NCBI RefSeq assembly: GCF_947254915.1
Contig: NZ_CAMYEZ010000019.1
Location: 1 to 21,747, forward strand
DNA length: 21,747 bases
Direction of reading: 5' to 3'
Source: an uncultured Porphyromonas sp.
GTDB lineage: Bacteria > Bacteroidota > Bacteroidia > Bacteroidales > Porphyromonadaceae
In this document: positions 8,189-16,700 of the stretch, one piece after another
How positions within the stretch are numbered: position 1 is the stretch's first letter
How the letters are laid out: each line of letters opens with the position of its first letter
Translations under genes and position numbers: made by a program
The notes under the pieces: model-generated
The model's database searches: none
Told to the model about the DNA's origin: nothing
The model's input: only the letters and a program-made list of their open reading frames with translations

Positions 8189-9853
8189 ATGAATCAACTT
8201 ACTACCAGTTTGTTGCGGAGGAGCCTACTCCTCTCACTCATCATGATGCTCCTAGGTAGCGTCACTCTTACATCTGCTCAAGACGGAGGCAATACGTCCG
8301 AGAGCAAAGAGTCCATCACATTTCACACGACGCGTAAGGTCGGGGCTAAAGTTCAGCTCAGCGTTAAGGCAAAGACTCCTGTAAAGGCCGATGGACTAAA
8401 AGAACCTATCGTAGCAGACGGAGCTCTCCACCGTTACACCCTCACGAAGGATAAGGTGTCCGTCAACGGAGATATCACCAACTTTACCTGCACTTTTAAT
8501 GAGATCGATCAGCTTGATATCACCAAGGCTTCCTCTCTTGACACACTCAAGTGTGGGAAAAACATCTTGACCTCCCTCGACATCTCCAAGAGCAGCTCTC
8601 TGAAGAACCTAGACTGTTGGAACAATAAGATTACAGCTCTAGACCTAGCATCATGCCCTCAGCTTGTAGTCGTACACTGTGCTAGAAACAATATCTCAGA
8701 GCTTGATCTATCTAAGAGCTCCAGTCTAGAGTTCCTAGACTGTGCACGCAATCAAATATCCCGTCTAGACTTCTCCAAGACACCCAAGATCCGCTTCATA
8801 TACTGTTCATGCAATAAGATCAAAGCGACCGTCATGGGTCGTCTCATCTATAGCCTACCCGACCGATCCCAAGAGGAGAGGAATGGGGAGATACACGTTA
8901 TAGACAGCTTTTTCGCCAAGAAGTTTGGAGACAACGTATGTCTCAAGAAAGATGCCCTTGAGGCTAAGCGACGTGGCTTTAAAGTCTTTGACTTCAACGC
9001 TCCCAACCCCAAGAAATACGAAGGCAGTGATCCTGTATACCCTGCTGGTGAGACCACCCTTGCGACAGCTCTCAAAGTAGGAGACAAAGTCTCTCTCAGC
9101 ATGGCGGGCGAGGACAATGACGACATCATGCTAGAGGGGCTCCGTGAGCCTTTTGATCCAGGGACGAAGGAGTACACCGTTGAGAGTACTACCTTCACGA
9201 TCCACGGCAAGCTTACCGAGCTAGACTGTAGCAAAAAGAAGGTCTCAAGCATCTCTGTATCTGCAGACCACCCCTTGCTCAAGCTAAACTGTAGCTCCAA
9301 CAAACTTACTACTCTAGATCTAACCAAGGCCCCTCAACTACAGACTCTAGAGTGTCAGGGTAATAAGATTAGCGAGATTAAGATAGCTACTGCATCAAAG
9401 CTTGAGAAGCTCAGCATCTACAACAATGCTATCCAGGAGAAAGCTATGAGCCAACTCATACAGGCTCTTCCAGACCGCAAAGGTCAGACAGCAGGTCTAC
9501 TCTATGCCATCAGCAAGACAAGCACTACCGAGCTCAACAAGTGCCCAGACGAACTTATCAAAGTAGCTAAAGACAAAAACTGGGAGCTGAAGAGCAACGA
9601 GTCGGACAATGTATCTGTAGAGGCACCCTCTACGCTTGCTCTACGAGTCTATCCCAACCCAGCTAAGGAGTATGTACACGTAGCAGGGCTAAGTCGTGGT
9701 GAGGTCGTAGCACTCTACTCTTCTCAGGGCGAGCTTCTACAGCGTGCCACAGCTAATGACCTCGGGAGTGTAGAGCTAGATCTGCACAGTCTACCCGATG
9801 GAGCATATATCCTCAAGAGCGCATCTGAGAGCACAGTCCTACTAGTCAAGTAA
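8189..9853 (+). CDS. T9SS-sorted leucine-rich-repeat surface protein (internalin J-like)
   Basis: A 554-residue secreted protein. It has a signal peptide (cleavage near LTSAQ, residue 31), then two copies of a three-part module. Copy 1: N-cap (about 42-105), cysteine-ladder LRRs (106-212, e.g. LKNLDCWNNKITALDLASC), C-cap (213-268, LIYSLPDR...CLKKDALEAK). Copy 2: N-cap 288-346, LRRs 347-415, C-cap 418-468 (LIQALPDR...AKDKNWEL). A T9SS C-terminal sorting domain follows (484-554), with LRVYPNPAKEYVHV and LPDGAYILK. LRRs of this 21-residue internalin J type usually bind host or bacterial proteins, so an adhesin is likely by inference. The gene sits between two copies of the ribF 3' end, implying it was acquired or duplicated into place. 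Confidence 0.88.
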   Translation: MNQLTTSLLRRSLLLSLIMMLLGSVTLTSAQDGGNTSESKESITFHTTRKVGAKVQLSVKAKTPVKADGLKEPIVADGALHRYTLTKDKVSVNGDITNFTCTFNEIDQLDITKASSLDTLKCGKNILTSLDISKSSSLKNLDCWNNKITALDLASCPQLVVVHCARNNISELDLSKSSSLEFLDCARNQISRLDFSKTPKIRFIYCSCNKIKATVMGRLIYSLPDRSQEERNGEIHVIDSFFAKKFGDNVCLKKDALEAKRRGFKVFDFNAPNPKKYEGSDPVYPAGETTLATALKVGDKVSLSMAGEDNDDIMLEGLREPFDPGTKEYTVESTTFTIHGKLTELDCSKKKVSSISVSADHPLLKLNCSSNKLTTLDLTKAPQLQTLECQGNKISEIKIATASKLEKLSIYNNAIQEKAMSQLIQALPDRKGQTAGLLYAISKTSTTELNKCPDELIKVAKDKNWELKSNESDNVSVEAPSTLALRVYPNPAKEYVHVAGLSRGEVVALYSSQGELLQRATANDLGSVELDLHSLPDGAYILKSASESTVLLVK

Positions 9854-9854
9854 G

Positions 9855-9944
9855 AAGCTACACTTCGAGAGCCTAGAGGCACTGCGCAAGCAGATCTCCC
9901 GCGACGAGGAGGCGGTGCGGCGCTACTTCCAGCTCTCCGACTAA
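9855..9944 (+). pseudogene. ribF: ribF 3'-end fragment (last 29 codons plus stop)
   Basis: This stretch encodes KLHFESLEALRKQISRDE and onward to YFQLSD and stop. It is identical to the ribF C-terminus apart from the first codon (Lys for Glu). It begins one base after the LRR stop codon, in a different frame, without a start, so it is a dead gene fragment. It is the second arm of the 90-bp direct repeat (9856-9945). Confidence 0.93.
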
Positions 9945-9969
9945 TCACGGTCCAAACGACCCAACCCAA

Positions 9970-10009
9970 GGGGCTGTATCGCGACGCTGCGGTACAGCCC
10001 CCTCTTTTT
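9970..10009 (+). terminator. Rho-independent terminator
   Basis: GGGGCTGTA (9970-9978) pairs with TACAGCCCC (9993-10001) over 9 bp with a 14-nt loop, followed by a T-rich tail ending in TTTTT (10005-10009). It serves the LRR gene now and, before the insertion, probably ended the ribF transcript. Confidence 0.88.
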
Positions 10010-10023
10010 GCCCGCTAAGCTAG

Positions 10024-10073
10024 GTTTCACCTAGTGAAACTAAAGTTTCATACAGGTGAAACTAGAGTTTCAT
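10024..10073. repeat. Cluster of GTTTCA palindromes
   Basis: Three overlapping inverted repeats: GTTTCAC/GTGAAAC (10024-10030 with 10034-10040), TGAAACT/AGTTTCA (10035-10041 with 10044-10050) and again TGAAACT/AGTTTCA (10057-10063 with 10066-10072), with loops of 2-3 nt. A weaker relative, GTTTCtcccgtatGAAAC, precedes the matching element at 19199. Function unknown; the loops are too short for stable RNA hairpins. Confidence 0.7.
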
Positions 10074-10076
10074 ACC

Positions 10077-10438
10077 CAGGGCTGACGCATTATATATCGG
10101 TACTCTACTAACTACGCTTGACAACAACTCTGGGATATGTGGATTAAGCCTCGCTTCATAGCGCTACCAATACTCATACATCTTCGCTAAGTCCGATATC
10201 TACCAAGGAAATTCCCAATAGCTCACGAGAAAACGAAAATTCCCCACGAAGAGGCGAAATAAAACTTCGGAAGAATGAAATGAAACTTCGGAAGAATGAA
10301 ATGAAAGTTCGGAAGATTTTTTCGTTTCCTCGTTGGATAATCCAAAATATCTACGGATGAATTTCCCAATTTCCCCCACCTTCAGATTTCTACCATAGAG
10401 ACGTAGATGCACTCGTCCGCTATAATGCGTCAGCCCTG
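10077..10438. mobile_element. MITE-like element A with 18-bp perfect terminal inverted repeats
   Basis: CAGGGCTGACGCATTATA (10077-10094) and its exact reverse complement TATAATGCGTCAGCCCTG (10421-10438) bound a 362-bp segment. The interior has no credible gene; it contains the 21-bp repeat array at 10262-10315. Small size, perfect ends and lack of a transposase suggest a MITE or an IS remnant, but I see no target-site duplication (flanks differ). A shorter related element occurs at 19199-19321. With the flanking sites this accounts for most of the 728-bp gene-free stretch after ribF'. Confidence 0.55.
10262..10315. repeat. 21-bp tandem repeats (aaacttcggaagaatgaaatg)
   Basis: Two full 21-bp units start at 10262 and 10283, and a 12-bp partial unit starts at 10304. 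The same unit occurs in reverse orientation at 19449-19503. Each unit carries the near-palindrome CTTCGGAAG. The minus strand can be read as FHSSEV-type peptide repeats, but this is probably an accident of a noncoding repeat. Confidence 0.85.
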
Positions 10439-10457
10439 CACTTGATCCTAAAATCTG

Positions 10458-10509
10458 CCAAATCTTGGAGAAATCATATCGGATTCTGCTGTATTTGGAC
10501 AAATCCCGA
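10458..10509 (+). promoter_or_regulatory. 52-bp conserved upstream block, copy 1
   Basis: This block (core atcggattctgctgtatttg) matches 19852-19903 at 50 of 52 bases. It ends 42 nt before the -7 box TAACTTTG; copy 2 also ends exactly 42 nt before its -7 box. It holds CCAAAT/ATTTGG arms (10458-10463, 10493-10498) and ATTTGgaCAAAT. Equal spacing to two promoters suggests a regulator binding site or upstream element. Confidence 0.7.
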
Positions 10510-10527
10510 GAAGTGCCCTTTTTGCTC

Positions 10528-10559
10528 TTGATTGGTAGCCCTTAAAGCTTGTAACTTTG
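10528..10559 (+). promoter_or_regulatory. Promoter of the LRR lipoprotein gene
   Basis: TTG (10528-10530) in TTGATTGGTAGC, 21 nt, then TAACTTTG (10552-10559). The twin promoter at 19922-19953 has TTGATTAGTAGC and the same 21-nt gap. The leader to the ATG at 10674 is about 107 nt, long enough for post-transcriptional control; it contains ccctagagggta and ctctaggggtat, which could form a small hairpin. Confidence 0.75.
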
Positions 10560-10673
10560 TGTTGTCTATAAGCCTCTTCTTTAGTATCCCCTAGAGGGTA
10601 TTTATGCACTCTCTAGGGGTATTTAGAATCGCTAGAGCCTGGATAACGACACTAATCAAAACCAAATATAACA

Positions 10674-12092
10674 ATGAAGAAATCCAAACTACACCTGATG
10701 TCTTGGCTCCTACTACTAGCCAGCATCCTACTCATCTCATGCAAGAAGGATGAGCCAAATCAAAAGAAAGAGACCCCTCGCAATCCCGAGGTGGTTGCAC
10801 AGGAGCAGGAGCTCCTCAAGCTCCTCGGAGAGGACGAGGGCATCGCCTTTGCCTCTGGTATGAAGGTGGGCGACACCATCTCTATGGGCATCTGGGCTGA
10901 GGGAAAGCTTGAGTTTAAGGGGATGAAGCCCTCGGAGTACCCCACACGCTATCCTGATTTGAAGGAGTGGGTCTGCTATACCATCACCGACCCTAATGTA
11001 GTCATCAAGGGTAATGTGATCGGGGTCAATATTCAAGAAGCTCCACTCACTGCATTTGTGGCATCTAAGGCGCCTAACTTTGAGGCCTTTAATATGTTTG
11101 ATTGTCCTAATATCACCGATCTAGACTTCTCTCAGTGCAAGGCCCTTGTATATATACGGATGGTCCGGCTCGATAAGCTAACTAGCATAGCACTACCTAC
11201 AGAACCTATTCTCAAGAAATTATATTTGTGGGCTTCTCCCAAGCTAGAGCAACTAAATCTATCTAAGGCTACTGATCTAAGGAGTCTTACCTTAGGTAAA
11301 ATGTCTCTCAAAGAGCTAGACCTCACGCATTGTAATAAGCTCTTAGATTTATATCTAGATAGTTCCTCTACTCCTATACCCGACATAAGTCATCTCAAGC
11401 TAGAGGCTCTAGCCTTCAGAAATAAAAATCTGACTTCACTAGATGTTTCTAAGCTTCCTGAGACATTAATCCTTTTAGACCTTTGCGACAATAAGCTTCA
11501 AGGCTCTCTAGATCTCTCTCGTCTGAAGCGCCTCAACCTATTATACATATCAAATAATCAACTCTCTACGCTCAAGCTCCACCATGTCCCTGCTCAGCTC
11601 TATGCTCAGAACAATCAGCTGACATCTATTGAGGTAGTCGAAGCAGAAAATAAGTACTACGAAGAGGACATGTCTGATGAAAAGCAACAGAAACGAGGGT
11701 GGAACCGTAGTCTTTTTGTGGATTTTACATTCAGTAAGATGTCAGAAGAGGCTATCACACAGTTCCTCGACAAGCTCTTTACAAATGAAATCCCTGATAA
11801 ATTGAAAGGACTCTTTCTTATGGCAACTCGTGAGAATGAGAACGAAGAATACTCCTTTGGTGAGAATGCTTTCACTCCCCGGCACTTAGAGCAGATTAAA
11901 GCCAAGGGATGGATACCCGTAGGGCTTACAAAGAGTACTGGAGCGCTCCATACCATTAAATTCCGCAGTAAACACAGCAGACCTGCCACTCCTATGGTGT
12001 CACAGGGTACCCCCTCTCTAGAGCTGATGCGAGAGAACCTGCTTGATGCTAGCAACGAGTCCGATGCTAGAGCGTTTACTCCTCATCTCTAA
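10674..12092 (+). CDS. Leucine-rich-repeat lipoprotein
   Basis: A 472-residue lipoprotein: signal peptide with lipobox LISC (lipid-anchored Cys23) followed by KKDEPNQKK. The body is one divergent copy of the module seen in the neighbouring LRR proteins. It has an N-cap at about 56-120 (FASGMKVGDTISMGI ... CYTITDPNVVIKGNV), irregular LRRs at about 122-325 (e.g. LKELDLTHCNKLLDL, LTSLDVSKLPETLILLDL, NLLYISNNQLSTL) and a degenerate C-cap at 356-418 (AITQFLDKL ... IKAKGWIPVGL). No T9SS sorting domain: the tail after 419 is polar and unmatched, ending AFTPHL. It is therefore probably held by its lipid. It has its own promoter and a hairpin after the stop. A ligand-binding or adhesin role is inferred from the LRRs only. 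Confidence 0.82.
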   Translation: MKKSKLHLMSWLLLLASILLISCKKDEPNQKKETPRNPEVVAQEQELLKLLGEDEGIAFASGMKVGDTISMGIWAEGKLEFKGMKPSEYPTRYPDLKEWVCYTITDPNVVIKGNVIGVNIQEAPLTAFVASKAPNFEAFNMFDCPNITDLDFSQCKALVYIRMVRLDKLTSIALPTEPILKKLYLWASPKLEQLNLSKATDLRSLTLGKMSLKELDLTHCNKLLDLYLDSSSTPIPDISHLKLEALAFRNKNLTSLDVSKLPETLILLDLCDNKLQGSLDLSRLKRLNLLYISNNQLSTLKLHHVPAQLYAQNNQLTSIEVVEAENKYYEEDMSDEKQQKRGWNRSLFVDFTFSKMSEEAITQFLDKLFTNEIPDKLKGLFLMATRENENEEYSFGENAFTPRHLEQIKAKGWIPVGLTKSTGALHTIKFRSKHSRPATPMVSQGTPSLELMRENLLDASNESDARAFTPHL

Positions 12093-12108
12093 GCTCTCCT
12101 AAACGAAT

Positions 12109-12143
12109 AGACAAGACACAGCTCCTCGGGGCGTGTCTTGTCT
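12109..12143 (+). terminator. Hairpin after the LRR lipoprotein gene
   Basis: AGACAAGACAC (12109-12119) and GTGTCTTGTCT (12133-12143) form a perfect 11-bp stem with a 13-nt loop, 16 nt after the stop codon. No T-run follows, so it could be a weak terminator, an mRNA 3' stabiliser or an attenuator before the next gene. I found no convincing TAnnTTTG promoter for the gene at 12236. Confidence 0.55.
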
Positions 12144-12235
12144 CATATCATTATCTATCAACTCCTATAATATAACAGGCTGACTTTCCTTATTTCAATA
12201 GACAATATCCAATTAAAAACTAATCACATAACGCT

Positions 12236-12838
12236 ATGCAGTTGACACAACGTTTGTACACTTTGGGGCTTCTTGCAGTTGCCCTTCTAGTGTTCCCGAG
12301 CTGTGACCCTAAGGGTCCGACTCGCCAGATACAGGTAGAGGCAGAGGTGCCTATGACTAAGTCCTTCGACATCCAGCTCAATGTCGCAGATTACTTTACT
12401 ATCCCAGAGTCGGGGATGCGTACTCTGAGAGTTGAGATAGAGCGGGTCTTGTATCAGGACAATGTCTCTTGGAGCGTTCAGGAGAGCTTAGGAGCTACAA
12501 ATGTCTCAGTAGACGACATCAAGAGTCTACGACTAGATAAGATCTCCATAAAGTGCCTTAACCCTACAGGCTTAGATCTATCCATCTTAGCACCCATACG
12601 CCTCTATATAGGCAAGGATAGCCGACTATTTGCAGAGACTCGTGTAGAGCCTTCGCAGACAGACGTGATAGACTTAGTCCTACACGAGCATGATCTACTA
12701 CCTTATGTCAGTGTCAGTGAACTGCCGATAATGGTGACCAGCAAAAGAGCGTCAATCCCCGACTGGCCTAACCCCGACGTTAAGACGATACGGGTGCAGG
12801 TGACCTTCACAGGAACAGCTAGCGTATTGACGAAATGA
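12236..12838 (+). CDS. Hypothetical lipoprotein
   Basis: A 200-residue protein with a signal peptide and lipobox FPSC (lipidated Cys23), then DPKGPTRQ. The mature part is beta-rich (alternating hydrophobic strands such as KSFDIQLNVADYF, TLRVEIERVLYQDNV, IRLYIGKDSRLFAETRVE, KTIRVQVTFTGTASVL), like a small sandwich domain. I do not recognise a family. It overlaps the next gene by 4 nt (ATGA) and heads a cluster with an outer-membrane barrel and a C10 protease. C10 protease loci sometimes include small inhibitors, so a protective or chaperone role is possible, but no inhibitor motif is visible; that is speculation from context. Confidence 0.8.
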   Translation: MQLTQRLYTLGLLAVALLVFPSCDPKGPTRQIQVEAEVPMTKSFDIQLNVADYFTIPESGMRTLRVEIERVLYQDNVSWSVQESLGATNVSVDDIKSLRLDKISIKCLNPTGLDLSILAPIRLYIGKDSRLFAETRVEPSQTDVIDLVLHEHDLLPYVSVSELPIMVTSKRASIPDWPNPDVKTIRVQVTFTGTASVLTK

Positions 12839-13731
12839 AGCAGCTACTCAATCGACTAATGGGAGGAGTAGCAACTTGCCTACTCCTCTCCACACTCCTC
12901 AGTGCACAGGAGTCTCCCTCTTATAAGCGACTAGCCGATGGTCGCTACGTGGTAAGTGGAGCTAGTCAACCTATGGAGCCTACAAATAAAGGACTCTCAG
13001 GGATCGGACTAGCCGTAGGTGTCTCTGTCCCTTATGGTACATTTGCTCAGCTAGGGTTTCGGATCATACCACAGCTGGCTGTTCGAGGCGGTATAGGCTT
13101 CTTCCCTAAGATGCAGCTCTATAGTAAGGCAGACTTTGACTTTGGGAACCCCACTGAGATGCAGGAGTATACTAAGGCTCTAGGCTATACGCCTGGGATA
13201 GATGCAAAGGTCGCCTATAGCAACTTGTCGGGGCAGCTTTTGCTAGACTGGCATCCCTTCGGGCGAGGCTTTCGTCTGACGGGTGGACTTACTTTTGGCT
13301 CGCCTCAGGTTCATGTACATGCTATGCTGATAGACACCAAGACGGGGAGGTCTATTACGGAGCAGGAGAGCAACCTTGATCCGAACAATATGCCTCGCAT
13401 TACCATCCAAGATGCCAATGACCCCTCAGCGGGTGTGACCCTTCAGCCTAGTGGCGATGCTTCGGCCGATGTCTCAATCTTGTGGCAACGCAATGTGAAG
13501 CCCTACGTGGGGATTGGTTATGGTCAGATAGCGCCTAAGTCCGGGGTCTCGTTCTTCTTCGACCTTGGGGTGCTATTTACGGGCAAGGTAGGACTAGCAT
13601 CTCCCAATGCCATAGCAGGTGATCTCAATACACTGCTAGACTATGACCCCAAGGTGCAGGAGATAGTTTACAAGGCTCAGTTCCTGCCTGTACTCAACTT
13701 CGGCATAGCCATCCGACTAGCGTCAATTTAA
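12835..13731 (+). CDS. Putative outer-membrane beta-barrel protein
   Basis: A 298-residue protein with a signal peptide (cleavage near LLSAQ, residue 25). Many glycine- and aromatic-rich alternating segments look like transmembrane beta strands: GIGLAVGVSVPYGTFAQLGF, LAVRGGIGFFPKM, GFRLTGGLTFGSP, PYVGIGYGQIAP, VSFFFDLGVLFTG and the final LNFGIAIRLASI. That fits a small barrel in the outer membrane. No specific family recognised. Between strands are long polar loops (e.g. around PNNMPRITIQDANDPSAG). It is translationally coupled to the upstream lipoprotein (4-nt overlap) and lies 29 nt before the C10 protease gene, so all three are probably cotranscribed. Confidence 0.75.
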   Translation: MKQLLNRLMGGVATCLLLSTLLSAQESPSYKRLADGRYVVSGASQPMEPTNKGLSGIGLAVGVSVPYGTFAQLGFRIIPQLAVRGGIGFFPKMQLYSKADFDFGNPTEMQEYTKALGYTPGIDAKVAYSNLSGQLLLDWHPFGRGFRLTGGLTFGSPQVHVHAMLIDTKTGRSITEQESNLDPNNMPRITIQDANDPSAGVTLQPSGDASADVSILWQRNVKPYVGIGYGQIAPKSGVSFFFDLGVLFTGKVGLASPNAIAGDLNTLLDYDPKVQEIVYKAQFLPVLNFGIAIRLASI

Positions 13732-13760
13732 GTCTCAACAAAAACAATCCTCAATCATAT

Positions 13761-16700
13761 ATGAACTATCTACAAATCCGCTGGCGACATGTGCTTGCCC
13801 TCTCGCTCATACTACTCTGTAGTGTGAGTGCGCTCTTTGCTCGGCCTCTGAGCGAGCGTGAAGCTCGACACCTCGCCGAGCAATTTTTCCATCAAGTAGC
13901 CTATGCACATAAGGTGTTGGCTCCTGCGCAACAACCGCTCAGTCTCGTATCAGCTCCGATACGTCAGAGTGCTGGTGTAGAGCTACGCACCCTATCGGGC
14001 GACAAGGCTCGCTACTACTATATTTATAATAGAGGTAGCAATGCAGGCTTCGTCATCATCGCTGGTGATGATGAGCTGACACCCTATATTGGCTACGCTA
14101 CGACTGGACAAGTCCTTGAGCAGGATATGCCCGAACAGCTCCGAGCCTTTCTCAAGGCTTGTCAGGAGCGTATCGATGAGCTTACCTCTAGTGTAGGTTT
14201 GCGTAGCTCTCTCAGACCTACACCCCGAACCGCTACAGAGCCAGCACAGATTGCTCCTTTGTTGGGAAACATACAGTGGAATCAGAGTGCCCCGTGGAAT
14301 AATCAGACACCTACCGACAATCAAGGAAAGCATATGCCAGTCGGTTGTGTCGCAACCGCCTATACGCAGGTGATGCGTTATCATCAGTGGCCTACGCAAG
14401 GTGAGGGAACCTTCTCCTATACAGAAGAAAGAAGTAACCGCCAGCATAGTGTAGACTACGGGGCTACTACGTATGACTGGGCGCATATGCCTGAGCGGTA
14501 TAACGACCCATCGTCTGCGACCTCTGAGGAGACCCAAGCACTCTCTACGCTTGCCTACCATGCCGGTGTCGCTGTCGAGATGATGTACGCACCCAGTGGT
14601 AGTGGCTCCTATACGCCCCTTGTAGCACGAGCTTTGGCAGATCACTTCCGCTATGACAAGAGGGTGAGCTTCAAGAGTCGAAGCAACTATACTCAGGCCT
14701 CTTGGGAGCAGATGCTACGTGCCGAGCTGATAGCCGCTCGTCCTGTAGTCTATAGTGGTAGGGGTAGTGGCGGTGGTCACGCTTTTGTCTGTGATGGTTA
14801 CGATATGGAGGGACTCTTTCATATCAATTGGGGCTGGGGAGGCATGAGCGATGGCTACTTCAACCTCAACTACCTCGTCCCCTCAGATCTCGGTATAGGT
14901 GGTGGTGCTGGAGGAGGCTTCAGTCTCGGCCAAGGAGCAGTCGTAGGCATCAAGCCCGACAAGACCGGCTCATCTCAGAGACAGGAGTCTTCGCTGGTGA
15001 CCACGTGGCGATTTGGGATGACCTTCACAGAGGGTACACTTGATGCTAGTGCAGAGTACACCGTTACATTAACAACTGATGCGACTCCATACGATGGGTC
15101 CGTAACCTATGGCGTGACCAAGGTCGGAACGACAGATACGCTGTACCTAGATCAATACGCACGCAATGCTCGTATTGATGGACTTTATCAAGACTTTAGC
15201 ATCGACCCCGAAGAGCTACAGCTGAGTAATCACATCGGTGTCGGCACTTGGGACATCTTCCTCGCATATCGTCATACAGATGCCAAGGGTCAGACTGCGT
15301 GGAGACCTTGCGGTCAGCACGAACGTGCCAAAGAGCAGTATCGTCACACCTACACGATCACGCAGGAGAGCGATGGCTCCTATGTCGTAACAGAGGAGGC
15401 TAGTAGCAATCTCTCTATGCTAGAGCTGGTCGCAGGATCTGTTCAGAGCTCTATCGTAGGCTATGAAAAGAGCAAAGTTTCTCTCCAGCTACGCAATACA
15501 GGGCGAGTAGAGTTCTTCGGCCAACTATACCTATACGCTAGAAAGGTCGGTGAACGGATATTTGAACCAGTAGTCAATATAATCCCAGTGATAGATGCTG
15601 GAGCGGTCAAAGAGGTTACCTTCGAGATAGACCGATTCCCCTATGGATCTGGAGATGTGGAGCTAGAAGTAGGGTATTTCATCGGAGATCGCTTTAACCA
15701 GTTATCGACGACGACTGTCTCCATACAGTCTGCGACCGACATACGCCCAGCTTACGTCCTCTCCTCAGATCAGCCTGTCAGGGTAAATGTGAACAGTGGC
15801 AACCTCTCACAGATACGCATACGCAATATAGGTACGAAGACACCAACAAACCATGTCTTCTATCGCTGGGAGCTACGGAAGGAGAAACAGACGACTAGCA
15901 CCCGTTGGACGCAGATTGACATTCCAGCTGGAGGTGAGCAGCTTGTTGCTCCAAATCTAGCAACCGAACTTCGTCAGATAGGCGCAAAGCGTGGCGATAA
16001 TATTACGCTCACAGCCACCTTTATCGAGGTAAATGAAGAGGAGCAGCGTATCATCAGTGTAATACCTCTTATGGAGGAGGCTAAGCTCTCCGTATACTGT
16101 GATGGTGAGCTAGTGGTCGGTGATGGAGTCATCACGATGACCACGGCACGGGCAGTCGGAGAAAATATCTCCTTCGCCTACTTGGCGGAAGGTGATGTCG
16201 TAATAGAAGGAGCGACAGGGACTCCCAAAGAAGATAAGTGGGTCGACTATACCCTTACAAGCCAACAAGTATCCCTACGAGGAGATTTCACTGTGCTCAT
16301 CTGTGAGCAAAATGAGTTGACAAATCTTGATGTCTCCCAATGTAGCTCCTTAGAGGGACTATCGTGCTTTCTTAATCAGATTAAGGGAGAGGCGATGACG
16401 CAATTGGTCAATAGCCTCCCCGACCGCACAGGTAAGAAGGCTGGGATCTTTGTCGTTTATTATACCTCTCAAGAGGAGAGAAATATATGTCTCAAGAGCG
16501 ATGTTACTATAGCTAAAGCTAAGAACTGGCAAGTCGCTCTAGCGACTTTAGAAAACGGAAAGATTAAATATTACCTCTACGAGGGAGAGGATCCGACAAA
16601 GACCTTTGCCGTAACGTTCGCGAAGCAAGGCGAAGGAACGCTCACAGCCACCGGTGCTGACGATCTCAACGCAGTCCCCTTCGGTACGGAGCTCACGATC

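Noticed and set aside
9724..9969. Minus-strand reading frames sharing the same peptide start at 8083 and 9969
   Set aside because: They share sequence only because both lie opposite the duplicated ribF 3' end.
10200..10502. 100-codon minus-strand reading frame with FHSSEV-like repeats
   Set aside because: It spans the end of element A, the 21-bp repeats and the 52-bp promoter block; the peptide repeat is just the translation of a noncoding repeat. No promoter or domain supports it.
13992..14645. 217-codon minus-strand reading frame
   Set aside because: It lies opposite the propeptide and catalytic domain of the C10 protease, whose motifs are intact; the antisense product has no recognisable features.
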